Source of the DNA: Fibrobacterota bacterium
GTDB lineage: Bacteria > Fibrobacterota > Fibrobacteria > UBA11236
Direction of reading: 5' to 3'
DNA: 64,000 nt
Assembly: GCA_028287505.1 (NCBI GenBank)
Contig: JAQBPN010000011.1
Location: 53,077-117,076, forward strand
How positions within the stretch are numbered: position 1 is the first letter of the stretch; the number at the start of each line of letters is the position of its first letter. Below the pieces are notes generated by a model. It searched no databases. It was not told the DNA's origin and saw only the letters and a program-made list of their open reading frames with translations. This document shows, piece by piece, positions 32,316 through 40,570 of this stretch. A program made the translations under genes and the position numbers.

Positions 32316-32374
32316 CCTATTGAACCATTTCTGTTAAACTCGAAAACAAAGGAAATCGAGATGAAAATAGAAAA

Positions 32375-32440
32375 ATACAGGGGTTTCCCAAATGGGGGTG
32401 CCTCCCAAAAGGGCATGAAAAGCCCCTTGGGAACCTGTAT
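32375..32440. ncRNA. Candidate structured RNA (three-way-junction-like) before the DEAD-box gene
   Basis: The ends pair in two blocks: ATACAGG with CCTGTAT (32375-32381 / 32434-32440) and TTCCCAA with TTGGGAA (32385-32391 / 32427-32433), separated by a 3-nt bulge. Two short hairpins lie inside. The element is in the leader of the helicase gene (minus strand) and beyond the metG stop. It might be a terminator-like or regulatory structure; there is no T run. Confidence 0.45.
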
Positions 32441-32458
32441 ATCCGGGGCCGGGTGGTT

Positions 32459-34537
32459 TTATCGGACCGCGGTTCCATCCGGCGCCTGCGCGCGGACGGG
32501 TCCTTTGGGGGAGTTCAGTTGGCGATCCCGGTAACGTACGATTCCAGCTTGGACCGTCAGGGGCGCCTTATCGAACTCTTTCAGGGTCAGGTCGGCTTTG
32601 GGTTCGAAGGGCGTATCCGCGGCCTTTATGTCGTCTCCGGAGACGGCGCCTTCCGGCATCACCGGGATCACCTTGCCGCCTTCCCCTTCCGCGGCCAGGA
32701 TCATACCCTTGCTCTCGACCCCTCTCAGGTTGGCCGGTTTCAGGTTGTAAACCATCACCACGTTCCGGCCGCGCAGTTCCTCTTTGGCCAGGTGCTTTTT
32801 CAGGCCCGCGCACACCGTGCGGTCCTCTTCGCCCACCTTGAGGCGGAGCACGTACAGGGAGTCCGCGTTGGGATGGTCTTCCACCTCCTCGATGCGGGCG
32901 ACCTTGAGGTGGACCAGCGAGAACGGATCGGCGGGAGCGGGTTTGGGTCCGCCTCCTGGACCGCCCGCGGATTTCTGACCGGCGGGTTTTTCGGTTTCCA
33001 CGCGGGGAAAAAGGTTCACACCCTGGCCCAGGGGTTTGGCATAGTCGTAGCCGCCCCATTTCAGGGGAGAGAGGGCGACTGGATTCGAACCAACGACCCC
33101 GACTCCCAATGCGGTCAACGCCTCTTCCATCTTGGCGGGCATCACCGGATGCAACAGGGAGAAGCCGATGCGCAGGGCTTCCGCGGAATGGTACAACACC
33201 GAGTTGAGCTTGTCTTTTCCGGCCGGGCCTTCCTTGGCCAGCTTCCAAGGGGCCTTGACCTCCAGGTATCGGTTCACGGCCCGGATCAATTGCAAGGTAT
33301 CCTCGATGGCGAAGGACAGTTTCAGGGCTTTGACCTTCTCCAGGGTTGCCGTCACCGCGTCCCCGGCGGCTTTCTTCAATGCGGCTTCCTCTTCGCCATC
33401 CGATGGGACCGGGGTCAAACGGCTTTCCAGGCCGGTGGCGGCCAGCTTCAGGATGCGGCTCAACCCGTTGCCGACATCGTTGGCCAAATCGGAATTGAGC
33501 CGTTGCACCAGGGCTTCCTCGCTGAAGGACGCGTCCTGGCCCACCACCATCTCCCGGATCAGGAAATAGCGGAAGGCGTCCACGCCGTACTTGTCCTTCA
33601 TGGCCATGGGAGCCACCACGTTGCCGGTGGTCTTGCTCATGCGGGCGTTGTCGAAAAGCCACCAGCCATGGGCCAGGATGTGCCTGGGCTGGGGCATGTC
33701 CAGGGCCTTGAGCAGGGTGGTCCAATACACCGCATGGGTGGTGAGGATGTCCTTGCCCAGCAGATGATAATCGGCTGGCCAGATGGGGGAGCCGTCGGGA
33801 AACTTTTTACCGGCCACGGCGGACTGGTAATTGAACAGCGCGTCCACCCATACATAGGCCACGTACTCGGTGGCGAAAGGCAGGGTGATGCCCCAGGCCA
33901 GGCGGGACTTGGGACGGCTGATGCACAGATCGTTCAACGGCTGGCGCAGGAAGCCCAGCACCTCATTGCGCCGGAAGTCCGGCAGGATGAAATCCGGATG
34001 ATCCTCGATGTACCGGATGAGCCATTCCTGGTACTCGGACATTTTGAAGAAATAATTCTTCTCGCGGATTTTCTCCACGGGCCTGCCGCTGATGGGATCC
34101 TTGCCGTCCACCAATTCCTTTTCGGTGAAGAAGCGCTCCTCCCCCACGGAATACCAGCCTTCGTATTCCTTCTCGTAGATCCGTCCCTTGTCCCACAACC
34201 GGCGGAAGATGTCCTGGACGTAGGCGATATGCTCCGGATCCGTGGTGCGGATGAATTTGTCGAAACCGATATTGAGTTCGCCCCACGCGTCCTTGAACCG
34301 CTTCGAATAGGCGTCGCAATGCTCCTGGGGGCTCACCCCGGCCTTATCCGCGGCCTGCTGGACCTTCTGCCCATGCTCGTCCGTTCCGGTCAGGAAAAAG
34401 GTCTGCTCGCCCGCCAGCTTGTGGAAGCGCGTGAGCACGTCCGAAAGGATGGTGGTGTAGGAGTGCCCGATATGGGGGGCGTCGTTCACGTAGTAGATGG
34501 GCGTGGTGATGTAAAAAGTCTTTTCGCTATCGCTCAT
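32459..34537 (-). CDS. metG: Methionyl-tRNA synthetase with C-terminal tRNA-binding domain
   Basis: A 692-residue MetRS that charges tRNA-Met. Class I signatures are HIGH at 22-25 (APHIGHSYT) and the KMSKS-type RMSKT at 299-303. The connective region lacks the Cys-rich zinc knuckles of E. coli MetRS, as in the shorter MetG2-type enzymes. After the anticodon-binding helices a linker leads to an EMAP/Trbp111-like tRNA-binding domain at about 540-650 (VARIEEVEDHPNADSLYV, VVMVYNLKP, GMILAAEGEGG). The last 40 residues form a further extension. ATG 34537 overlaps the cysG-type stop as ATGA. A tRNA-3'-end-like sequence lies within the gene (33071-33094). Confidence 0.96.
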   Translation of the reverse strand: MSDSEKTFYITTPIYYVNDAPHIGHSYTTILSDVLTRFHKLAGEQTFFLTGTDEHGQKVQQAADKAGVSPQEHCDAYSKRFKDAWGELNIGFDKFIRTTDPEHIAYVQDIFRRLWDKGRIYEKEYEGWYSVGEERFFTEKELVDGKDPISGRPVEKIREKNYFFKMSEYQEWLIRYIEDHPDFILPDFRRNEVLGFLRQPLNDLCISRPKSRLAWGITLPFATEYVAYVWVDALFNYQSAVAGKKFPDGSPIWPADYHLLGKDILTTHAVYWTTLLKALDMPQPRHILAHGWWLFDNARMSKTTGNVVAPMAMKDKYGVDAFRYFLIREMVVGQDASFSEEALVQRLNSDLANDVGNGLSRILKLAATGLESRLTPVPSDGEEEAALKKAAGDAVTATLEKVKALKLSFAIEDTLQLIRAVNRYLEVKAPWKLAKEGPAGKDKLNSVLYHSAEALRIGFSLLHPVMPAKMEEALTALGVGVVGSNPVALSPLKWGGYDYAKPLGQGVNLFPRVETEKPAGQKSAGGPGGGPKPAPADPFSLVHLKVARIEEVEDHPNADSLYVLRLKVGEEDRTVCAGLKKHLAKEELRGRNVVMVYNLKPANLRGVESKGMILAAEGEGGKVIPVMPEGAVSGDDIKAADTPFEPKADLTLKEFDKAPLTVQAGIVRYRDRQLNSPKGPVRAQAPDGTAVR
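33071..33094 (-). other. tRNA T-arm/acceptor-like sequence inside metG
   Basis: The minus strand reads as a T arm with loop TTCGAAT and a five-pair stem (two G-U pairs), followed by CGCCCTC. It encodes VVGSNPVAL in the MetRS linker. No matching 5' tRNA half is visible nearby. Confidence 0.35.
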
Positions 34538-35928
34538 GGCTGCCTTTGATGGGACCTGTTGTTCGCTGTATTTTTTCCGGCCAACCCCACCACGTCTCCG
34601 ATCACCAGCAAGGTGGGGGAATCGAATCCCAGCCGCACGGTTTCCGCGCGGATCTCCGCGAGGGTGGAAAGGCAGACCCGCTGATCGGGAAGCGTGGCAT
34701 TCTGGATGGCGGCCACGGGCGTTTCCCCGCTCCAGCCCTGGGCCAGGAATGCGGGTACGATTTCCGCCAAGCGTTGCAGGCCCATCACCAGCACGATGGT
34801 ATCGGCCTTGGGAATCTCCGTGTTGGTCTGCGAATAGGCCATGCCGGACATGACCGCGAAGGATCGGGCCAGGCCGCGATGGGTGAGGGGAATGCCCGCC
34901 CAAGTGGGCCCCGCAGTGGTGGAGCTGACTCCGGGAATGGCGACCCAGGGGATGCCGTGCGCCTCCAGGGCCAGGACTTCTTCCCAGCCGCGTCCGAATA
35001 CGAACGGGTCCCCGCCCTTGAGGCGCACCACGCGCTTGCCGGAGAGGGCGTGTTCGACCAGTTGCTTCTGGATATCCTCCTGGCGCGCGGATTCGAAATG
35101 CCCGCGTTTTCCGGCTGCGATCAGCAGGCAGTCGGGGGAAGCCAATTGCAGGGTCTCTTCCGGAATCAGGCGATCGTGGATGATCACTTCGGCTTTGCGC
35201 AATGCCTCCGCCGCCAGCATGGTCAGGAGGCCCGGATGTCCCGGTCCCGCGCCCACCAGGGAAACCGGGGGAATGTCGGTCGCGCCCTTGGCGACATCCG
35301 CGCCTTTGGCGAGGGTGTCGCCAAGGAAGCGTTCCACCGCGGCGGCACCGCGGGATTTCAGATCTTCCAGCAGTTTCCGGTAGGGAAGGGATTCCAGGAT
35401 CGCGGCGGCCCGGCCCGCATCCGGTCCCGACTTCAATTCCGCGCGGAACCGGCCCAGTATGGCCGTCAGCCCGGCGGTTTCATCTCCCAGGGTTTCCGAA
35501 AGCAGCCGTTTCAGGTGCCGGGTCAAACCGGGCGCGGCGCCCCCGGTGCTCACCGTGACGGTAACTTCCCCTTTGCGTACCACGCCGGGTACGTGGAAGG
35601 TTCCCTCCGCCGAGGCGTCGGCCACGTTGCAGAGGATGTTCCCGCGCGCGCACAGGGTGGCGATCTCATGGTTGACGGCGGTGTCGTTGGTGCATGCGAA
35701 GACCAGGTATCGGCCCAGTTCGTCCCCGGACTTGAAAGGCCTTTTGATCAGGCGCAAGGCGGAAGCCAGGCGCTCCACCGCAGGGCCCGGCTCCGGAGCG
35801 ATGACGGTGATATCCGCGCCGCAGCGCAGCAATTCGGTCAGCTTGCGCGCGGCCACGGGTCCGCCTCCCGCCACCAGTACGGGTTTTCCGCGCAGGTCGA
35901 CGGCAAGGGGATAGAGGGTACGGGACAT
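34534..35928 (-). CDS. cysG: Siroheme synthase, bifunctional (CysG-like)
   Basis: A 464-residue fusion for siroheme synthesis. The N-terminal domain (residues 1-150) is a precorrin-2 dehydrogenase/ferrochelatase: YPLAVDLRGKPVLVAGGGPVA (NAD site), FACTNDTAVN and FHVPGVVRKGEVTVTVST. The C-terminal domain (about 220-450) is a uroporphyrinogen-III C-methyltransferase: VSLVGAGPGHPGLLT, GKRGHF, VVRLKGGDPFVFGRG and IPGVSSTTA. Siroheme serves sulphite and nitrite reductases, neither of which is encoded here. The ATG at 35928 has no Shine-Dalgarno, but a TAATTT hexamer starts 12 nt upstream. It forms a transcription unit with metG through ATGA overlap, an odd pairing without an obvious metabolic link. 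Confidence 0.95.
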   Translation of the reverse strand: MSRTLYPLAVDLRGKPVLVAGGGPVAARKLTELLRCGADITVIAPEPGPAVERLASALRLIKRPFKSGDELGRYLVFACTNDTAVNHEIATLCARGNILCNVADASAEGTFHVPGVVRKGEVTVTVSTGGAAPGLTRHLKRLLSETLGDETAGLTAILGRFRAELKSGPDAGRAAAILESLPYRKLLEDLKSRGAAAVERFLGDTLAKGADVAKGATDIPPVSLVGAGPGHPGLLTMLAAEALRKAEVIIHDRLIPEETLQLASPDCLLIAAGKRGHFESARQEDIQKQLVEHALSGKRVVRLKGGDPFVFGRGWEEVLALEAHGIPWVAIPGVSSTTAGPTWAGIPLTHRGLARSFAVMSGMAYSQTNTEIPKADTIVLVMGLQRLAEIVPAFLAQGWSGETPVAAIQNATLPDQRVCLSTLAEIRAETVRLGFDSPTLLVIGDVVGLAGKNTANNRSHQRQP

Positions 35929-35934
35929 GGGATA

Positions 35935-35940
35935 AAATTA
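35935..35940 (-). promoter_or_regulatory. -10-like hexamer close to the cysG start
   Basis: TAATTT on the minus strand, first T 12 nt before the ATG; consistent with a leaderless transcript. Confidence 0.4.
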
Positions 35941-36010
35941 GAAAATGGGGTGGAAATGCGATGTGGGATGAGCAGGGTGGGGATTTGATGTCTTGGTGCC
36001 GTGAATGGCG

Positions 36011-36121
36011 TTTCGTCGGGCGACGGGCGTCGGGCGTTAAGAAAAAGAGTTGGAGCATGCAGGCATGCTCAGTGGGTGACTCCGGATTCTTTCTTCTCTT
36101 TTTCTTTACGCCCGACGAAAT
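36011..36121. repeat. Intergenic terminal-inverted-repeat element, copy B
   Basis: The shortest and clearest copy. TTTCGTCGGGCG at 36011-36022 is repeated in inverted form as CGCCCGACGAAA (within 36109-36121). A second CGTCGGGCGTTAAG follows the left end and pairs with the CTTTACGCCCGACG at the right end. A GAGCATGC-AG-GCATGCTC palindrome lies in the middle. It lies between the cysG promoter and the end of the GT2 gene. Confidence 0.8.
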
Positions 36122-36163
36122 CTTGCTTACGGAGCCCTTACATTCAATTCCCACATCCCTAAT

Positions 36164-36883
36164 TCACAAAGCTCTTCTTCTCACCCACTCCCTGGCAACA
36201 ATCCACAAAATCTTCTTCCCCGCCCGCCAGCTTCCCAGCACCGTTCCGGAGATCTTGGATTTGCCGATGCGCTTGCGATAGGAGACGGGGGCTTCCAGGA
36301 TCCGCAGGCCGAGATTGACGGCCTTGACCTGCATTTCGATGGTCCAGCCGAAATCCCGATCCTGCATGTCCATGGCCAGCAAGGCCCCGTAGCGGACGGA
36401 CCGGAACGGCCCCAGGTCCGTATAGGCGAACCCCCAGCCCAGGCGCACCAGGCGCGTGGTCAGCCAATTCCCGAATATGGCTACGGGCAGCAAAGCTCCT
36501 TTTTCCCTGCGTCCCAGCACGCGCGAGCCGATCACCATATCGGCGCTGCCGGCCCGGACGGGATCGATCAATCGTCCCATTTCTTCGGGATGATCGCTGA
36601 AGTCCCCGTCCAGGAAAACCACGATGGCGGTATCGGGGGCCAAAGCGGCCATGCCCCGCAGGCACGCGGCGCCGTATCCGCGCTTGGGTTCCGCCACCAC
36701 GGTGGCGCCCAGGGAGCGGGCCACCGCCACGGTGGCGTCCGTGCTGCCGTTGTCCACCACGATGACCTCGGCTACGCCGGGCGGGATGGCCCGCAGCACC
36801 AGGGCGATGGCCGCTTCCTCGTTGAGGGCGGGGATGATGACCCGGACGGCTCCCGGGACAGGAACGGTTCCCTGGGCCGTCAC
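36164..36883 (-). CDS. Glycosyltransferase family 2, dolichol-phosphate-mannose-synthase-like
   Basis: A 239-residue GT-A enzyme of the DPM1-like type, which usually makes polyprenyl-phosphate sugars. It shows VIIPALNEEAAIALVL, EVIVVDNGSTDATVAVA, GYGAACLRGM and the metal site FLDGDFSDHPEEM, then FGWTIEMQVKA and a basic VSYRKRIGKSKISG. No C-terminal membrane helices of the GtrB type are present, only an amphipathic end. The start is a GTG at 36883 overlapping the stop of the GT-C gene as GTGA. The partner GT-C gene upstream would need a polyprenyl-phosphate sugar donor, so this enzyme is a fitting supplier; this is inferred. Confidence 0.87.
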   Translation of the reverse strand: MTAQGTVPVPGAVRVIIPALNEEAAIALVLRAIPPGVAEVIVVDNGSTDATVAVARSLGATVVAEPKRGYGAACLRGMAALAPDTAIVVFLDGDFSDHPEEMGRLIDPVRAGSADMVIGSRVLGRREKGALLPVAIFGNWLTTRLVRLGWGFAYTDLGPFRSVRYGALLAMDMQDRDFGWTIEMQVKAVNLGLRILEAPVSYRKRIGKSKISGTVLGSWRAGKKILWIVAREWVRRRAL

Positions 36884-38277
36884 GGGGTGGCGTTCTGTTT
36901 TTCCCACTGCAGGCGGCGGGTGTATTGCAGATACAGGAAAAGGCAAAGGGGCGGCAGGAATTCCGGCAGGCGGATCCAGGGGTTTTCCCGCCAGAGACCG
37001 GTAACATGCGCGCGACCGTATACTTCGTAGGTGATCAGGACGGAGCCCGTGAGCAGCAGCCAGGGACGCGATGCCGTAAGCGACACGAAGGGAAGCAGCC
37101 ACAGCAGGTACCAGGGATGCAAAGTGGGGGAGAACAGCAACAGCAGGCCCATGAACCACAATGCCTGGCGCTCGGGCGCCTCTTTGCGGAAGATGCGCAG
37201 GCAGGCCAGCACGGCGATGCCGAACAGGGCCAAGGAAAGGTTCCGCCGCAGGTCCGCGGAAAGGAAGGGCAAGGCCGAATCGATGAGGGAGGGGAAGGCG
37301 GCGTTGAAACGGAATTGGGTCGCGAATTTCCCCAGCACGGTGAAGGCGCCCACGACCCAAAGCGAGCCTCCCACCACCGCGGCAATGACCGCCCCCCAAG
37401 CCAGGGCCCGCTTCCATCCCAGGGAGAAAAGCAGCAGGGGAGCCAGCGCCAGGGCGGAAATCTTGGTCATGGCTCCCATGGCCAGCGCCGCGGGCGCCCA
37501 GCCCTTGCGGTCCAGCAGGGCCCCCAGGAAAACCAGGTTGAAAAAAATCGGCAGGCTGTCGAAATGCCCCCGCCCGGCTATTTCGAAGAGGAGGAGCGGG
37601 TTCAGAAAGTAGATGGCGAGAATCCGCAATCCCTTGGCCGAGGTTCCTGCGTCCGATGCCGACTCCGGCCCATACCGCTTCCGCACGATGGAGCGCAACA
37701 CCAGGAATCCCAGCACGTCGAAGACCAGGAATCCGATCTTGAAAACCCACGGGGATTCGCCCACCTTGGCCAACAGGAAGAAAAGCGCTTGGGCCAGGGG
37801 AGGATAAAGGGTTGGAAGGTTCTGGTGGTTGATCAACGCCCAGTTGGCGTCCCGCAGGAAAGCGAGGGATTCATGATTGGGAGCCAACATGAAGGGATTG
37901 AACCCGTAGCCCAGGATTTTCCCCTCCCAGATGAACCGGTGCATATCGTCCGAAGGCGGCATGGGAAGCAGGCAGACGCGCGCCAAAAGGCCCAGGACCA
38001 GGATTTGCGCTTCCGTGAGGCGGAAGCGGTTCTCGACGCAGGCGAACCAGTAGATCGCGAATGCCGTTCCCAGGCAGGCGAGCGTCCCGGGGACGTTCGC
38101 TTCGGTGGCGCCGGCGAAGCCGAGAGCGATGTAGGGGAGTAACAGGAAAGTTACGACGATCGCCGGGCGAGGCCGGCGATCCGTCCGGGACGGGACTATC
38201 AGGCTTCTTGCAGCGTCGGAACGGACGCGAGCTTGACCAGGTAGAACTTCTTGAGGTAATGAGACAGGGACATGCAT
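36880..38277 (-). CDS. GT-C-type polyprenyl-phosphate-dependent glycosyltransferase (membrane)
   Basis: A polytopic membrane protein of about 465 residues with ten or more helices and the GT-C signature in the first periplasmic loop, PMPPSDDMHRFIWEGKIL followed by GYGFNPF, as in GT87/MptB-like mannosyltransferases. Later helices and a short WRENPWIRLPE loop follow. The start is uncertain: the frame has no ATG, GTG or TTG at the expected position, and the nearest suitable codon is an ATG at 38277 that overlaps the preceding gene by 79 nt. It sits between the cellulose-synthase-like GT2 and the DPM-like GT2 in one operon. The glycan built is unknown. Confidence 0.83.
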   Translation of the reverse strand: MHVPVSLPQEVLPGQARVRSDAARSLIVPSRTDRRPRPAIVVTFLLLPYIALGFAGATEANVPGTLACLGTAFAIYWFACVENRFRLTEAQILVLGLLARVCLLPMPPSDDMHRFIWEGKILGYGFNPFMLAPNHESLAFLRDANWALINHQNLPTLYPPLAQALFFLLAKVGESPWVFKIGFLVFDVLGFLVLRSIVRKRYGPESASDAGTSAKGLRILAIYFLNPLLLFEIAGRGHFDSLPIFFNLVFLGALLDRKGWAPAALAMGAMTKISALALAPLLLFSLGWKRALAWGAVIAAVVGGSLWVVGAFTVLGKFATQFRFNAAFPSLIDSALPFLSADLRRNLSLALFGIAVLACLRIFRKEAPERQALWFMGLLLLFSPTLHPWYLLWLLPFVSLTASRPWLLLTGSVLITYEVYGRAHVTGLWRENPWIRLPEFLPPLCLFLYLQYTRRLQWEKQNATP

Positions 38278-39719
38278 CCTACCACCAGGAAGCCGACGGC
38301 GTACAGGCCCAGGAAGGGACCGACCAGATACTTCTGGGCCGCGGTGTAATGGAGGAAGCCGAAGAAGCAATAGGCGGCCAGGCCGAGCTCAAGCACGGAG
38401 GCGAACGGGAACTTGGATTTGTAGACGTGCACCATCTTGTCGCCCGCCTTGGGGGTGCGGATGAACGCGCCCTTGCGGCCCGAGAGGGCGGAAAGCACGG
38501 CCCGGGTATTGTTGAGGGCCACGCCCACGCCCAGCGCCATCAAGGTGGGCAGGGAGAGGATCCGGCTCTTCCAGTTCTTACGCGACACCCGTTGGGCCAC
38601 CAGATAGAGGATGGAAGGCGCGAGGGAGGAGATAAGTATCAGGACACACAGGCCCGAGAAGGCGGTGGTGCCGACCTTGAAGGGGAACCAATAGAGCAGG
38701 GGCAGCGCCAGCAGGGCCGTGATCAGCATCAGGGGGTGGATGGCGTAATGGGTGGTGTGCAGGACGCTCTGGATCTTGACCTTGAGCGGCTGCTTGGACT
38801 TCATCACCAGCGGCAGGAGTTTCATGGCGGTCTGGATGGAGCCCTTGGCCCAGCGGAACTGCTGGGATTTGAAGGCATTGATGTCCGAGGGCAATTCGGC
38901 GGGAACCACGACGTCATACAGGAACTTCATGCGCCAGCCGTGCAACTGGGCGCGGTAGGAAAGATCCATGTCCTCGGTGAGGGTGTCGCCCTGCCAGCCG
39001 CCGGAGTTTTCGATGGCGGTCTTGCGCCAGATGCCGGCGGTGCCGTTGAAATTCATGAACAACCGGCCCCACGAGCGGGCGGACTGTTCGATCACGAAAT
39101 GGCCGTCGATGCCGATGCTCTGGGCCAGGGTGAGGGAGGACTCCTGGGAATTCAGATGGCCCCAGCGGGCCTGCACCAGGCCGATTTCCTTGTCCATGGC
39201 CAGGAACGGAACGCATCGGGTGAGATAGTCGACGGGGGGAACGAAGTCGGCGTCGAAGATGGCGATGAATTCGCCTTTGCAGACCTGCATGCCTTCATTG
39301 AGGGCGCCGGCTTTGTAGTCGTGGCGATTGGTGCGGTGGATGAGGACGATGTCATGGCCTTTGGCGCGCATTTCCTCGACCAGGGCGGCGGAGAGATTTT
39401 CGGAACCATCCGTGGAATCGTCGAGAACCTGGATTTCATGGCGATCCTTCGGGTACTCCATGGCGCAAACGGAACGAATGAGACGTTCGATCACATTGGT
39501 TTCGTTGTAGACCGGTAACTGGGTGGTGACGACGGGCAGTTTGTCCATTCCGCCTTCGGCATAGAAGCGGCGGATCTTGCGGCGATCATGGACCACTTCC
39601 TTGCGTTTGTGCTTGAGGAAGAGGGTCAGCAGCCAGTAACAATTGATGCCGTAAGTGAACAGCCCGATTGAAGCTATGGCGTACAGTCCAAACATGGCAT
39701 AGATGATTGGTGAAGGCAT
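38199..39719 (-). CDS. Cellulose-synthase-like glycosyltransferase family 2 (membrane)
   Basis: A 506-residue membrane GT2. An N-terminal helix is followed by the catalytic domain: [37 protein letters not shown] (DxD), [11 protein letters not shown] (third Asp) and QQFRWAKGS (QxxRW). Together these are the D,D,D,QxxRW set of processive or CslA-like beta-glycan/glucomannan synthases. Four C-terminal helices make the translocation channel region. There is no PilZ domain or BcsB partner, so it is not a classical cellulose synthase. It starts 1 nt after the DUF2064 stop, and its end overlaps the GT-C gene. Polymer or glycolipid product unknown. Confidence 0.9.
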   Translation of the reverse strand: MPSPIIYAMFGLYAIASIGLFTYGINCYWLLTLFLKHKRKEVVHDRRKIRRFYAEGGMDKLPVVTTQLPVYNETNVIERLIRSVCAMEYPKDRHEIQVLDDSTDGSENLSAALVEEMRAKGHDIVLIHRTNRHDYKAGALNEGMQVCKGEFIAIFDADFVPPVDYLTRCVPFLAMDKEIGLVQARWGHLNSQESSLTLAQSIGIDGHFVIEQSARSWGRLFMNFNGTAGIWRKTAIENSGGWQGDTLTEDMDLSYRAQLHGWRMKFLYDVVVPAELPSDINAFKSQQFRWAKGSIQTAMKLLPLVMKSKQPLKVKIQSVLHTTHYAIHPLMLITALLALPLLYWFPFKVGTTAFSGLCVLILISSLAPSILYLVAQRVSRKNWKSRILSLPTLMALGVGVALNNTRAVLSALSGRKGAFIRTPKAGDKMVHVYKSKFPFASVLELGLAAYCFFGFLHYTAAQKYLVGPFLGLYAVGFLVVGCMSLSHYLKKFYLVKLASVPTLQEA

Positions 39720-39720
39720 C

Positions 39721-40359
39721 TTATCGTATTCCCAAATGTTTGAGTGGTTCCAGATGCTTTACCCGATTGAAATCTTCCAGGGTATCGACATCGGAAAAGG
39801 CGTTCTGCAAAAGGTAACTTAAAGTTTGAAATTTTAGAATATTTAAGGTTTTCTCGAATACTTTTTCGGAACTCCATGGGATGTTCCGGAAAAGCGAGGC
39901 GTTGACCTCTTTCAAGCCGAGCAAATAGTAACCTCCATCGTCCGTGGGTCCAAGGACGACATCGTACCGGTTTAGCGCGTCAAAAGTTGAAATTACGGAA
40001 TCTTTTGAAATTTGCGGGCAATCAGAGCCCAGCAGGATGATCTTTTTTGCGCCTCGAGTGAAAGCCGCTTCCACGGCGGACTCCATCCGTTGTCCCAGGT
40101 CGCCGGAACTTTGCGGGAGATACGCATCCATTCCCGGAGCCCATTCAGAAGCATCCGCCGCGCGTTCGGGAGGATCGACCATCAGCACCTTGCGATAAGG
40201 AGTGGCACGCACCGTATCCAGGGTATGGTCGAGAAGGGCGCGATAGATGCGGAGCGCGTTTTCATCGCCCACTCCCTTGGCGAGCCTGGTTTTGCACCGT
40301 CCCGACTCCGGATACTTGGCGAAGATGAGCACTTCGTATTCCTGATCGGCCCCTTGCAT
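39721..40359 (-). CDS. DUF2064/TIGR04282 family glycosyltransferase-like protein
   Basis: A 212-residue protein of the TIGR04282/DUF2064 family, with a GT-A/nucleotidyltransferase-like fold. Typical stretches are IFAKYPESGRCKTRLAKG, KIILLGSDCPQIS and VLGPTDDGGYYLLGLKEV, followed by FSDVDTLEDF. Members are often annotated as transferases near radical-SAM genes; none is seen here. It leads a four-gene operon with three glycosyltransferases, so a role in sugar-nucleotide or glycolipid metabolism is inferred. The ATG at 40359 has no Shine-Dalgarno, but a TAATTT hexamer lies 14 nt upstream. Confidence 0.86.
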   Translation of the reverse strand: MQGADQEYEVLIFAKYPESGRCKTRLAKGVGDENALRIYRALLDHTLDTVRATPYRKVLMVDPPERAADASEWAPGMDAYLPQSSGDLGQRMESAVEAAFTRGAKKIILLGSDCPQISKDSVISTFDALNRYDVVLGPTDDGGYYLLGLKEVNASLFRNIPWSSEKVFEKTLNILKFQTLSYLLQNAFSDVDTLEDFNRVKHLEPLKHLGIR

Positions 40360-40367
40360 CCCGGGGA

Positions 40368-40373
40368 AAATTA
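40368..40373 (-). promoter_or_regulatory. -10-like hexamer close to the DUF2064 gene start
   Basis: TAATTT on the minus strand, first T 14 nt before the ATG at 40359; consistent with very short or no leader. Confidence 0.35.
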
Positions 40374-40449
40374 AGTAAACGCGCGCGCGGGCGGAACCCT
40401 GGGCGGCCCGGAAGCGCGCGAAGCTGGAAGGGAAAGTTCCGGAGGGACA

Positions 40450-40477
40450 AAAAAAAGCGGAACCTTTGGGGTTCCGC
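40450..40477 (-). terminator. Rho-independent terminator of the Cys-rich protein gene
   Basis: An 8-bp stem (40457-40464 with 40470-40477) and a 5-nt loop; on the minus strand it is followed by a run of seven or more T residues. A further hairpin (CCCGAC / GTCGGG, 40540-40556) lies between it and the gene stop. Confidence 0.9.
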
Positions 40478-40570
40478 CCGGAGCCTCGAAGGCCCCGCTA
40501 TCGGATGGATTCAGGCGTCGGCTGCTGTAGCCGCGCTAACCCGACGCTTTGTCGGGCCTGACATCCGTCT

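Noticed and set aside
33071..33094. A complete tRNA gene in metG
   Set aside because: Only a T-arm and 3' acceptor-like stretch is present; no D arm, anticodon arm or matching 5' acceptor strand is found in the 60 nt upstream.
36164..40359. Cellulose synthesis (bcs) operon
   Set aside because: The GT2 protein lacks a PilZ domain, and no BcsB, BcsC or BcsZ is encoded; the partners are GT-C and DPM-like enzymes instead.
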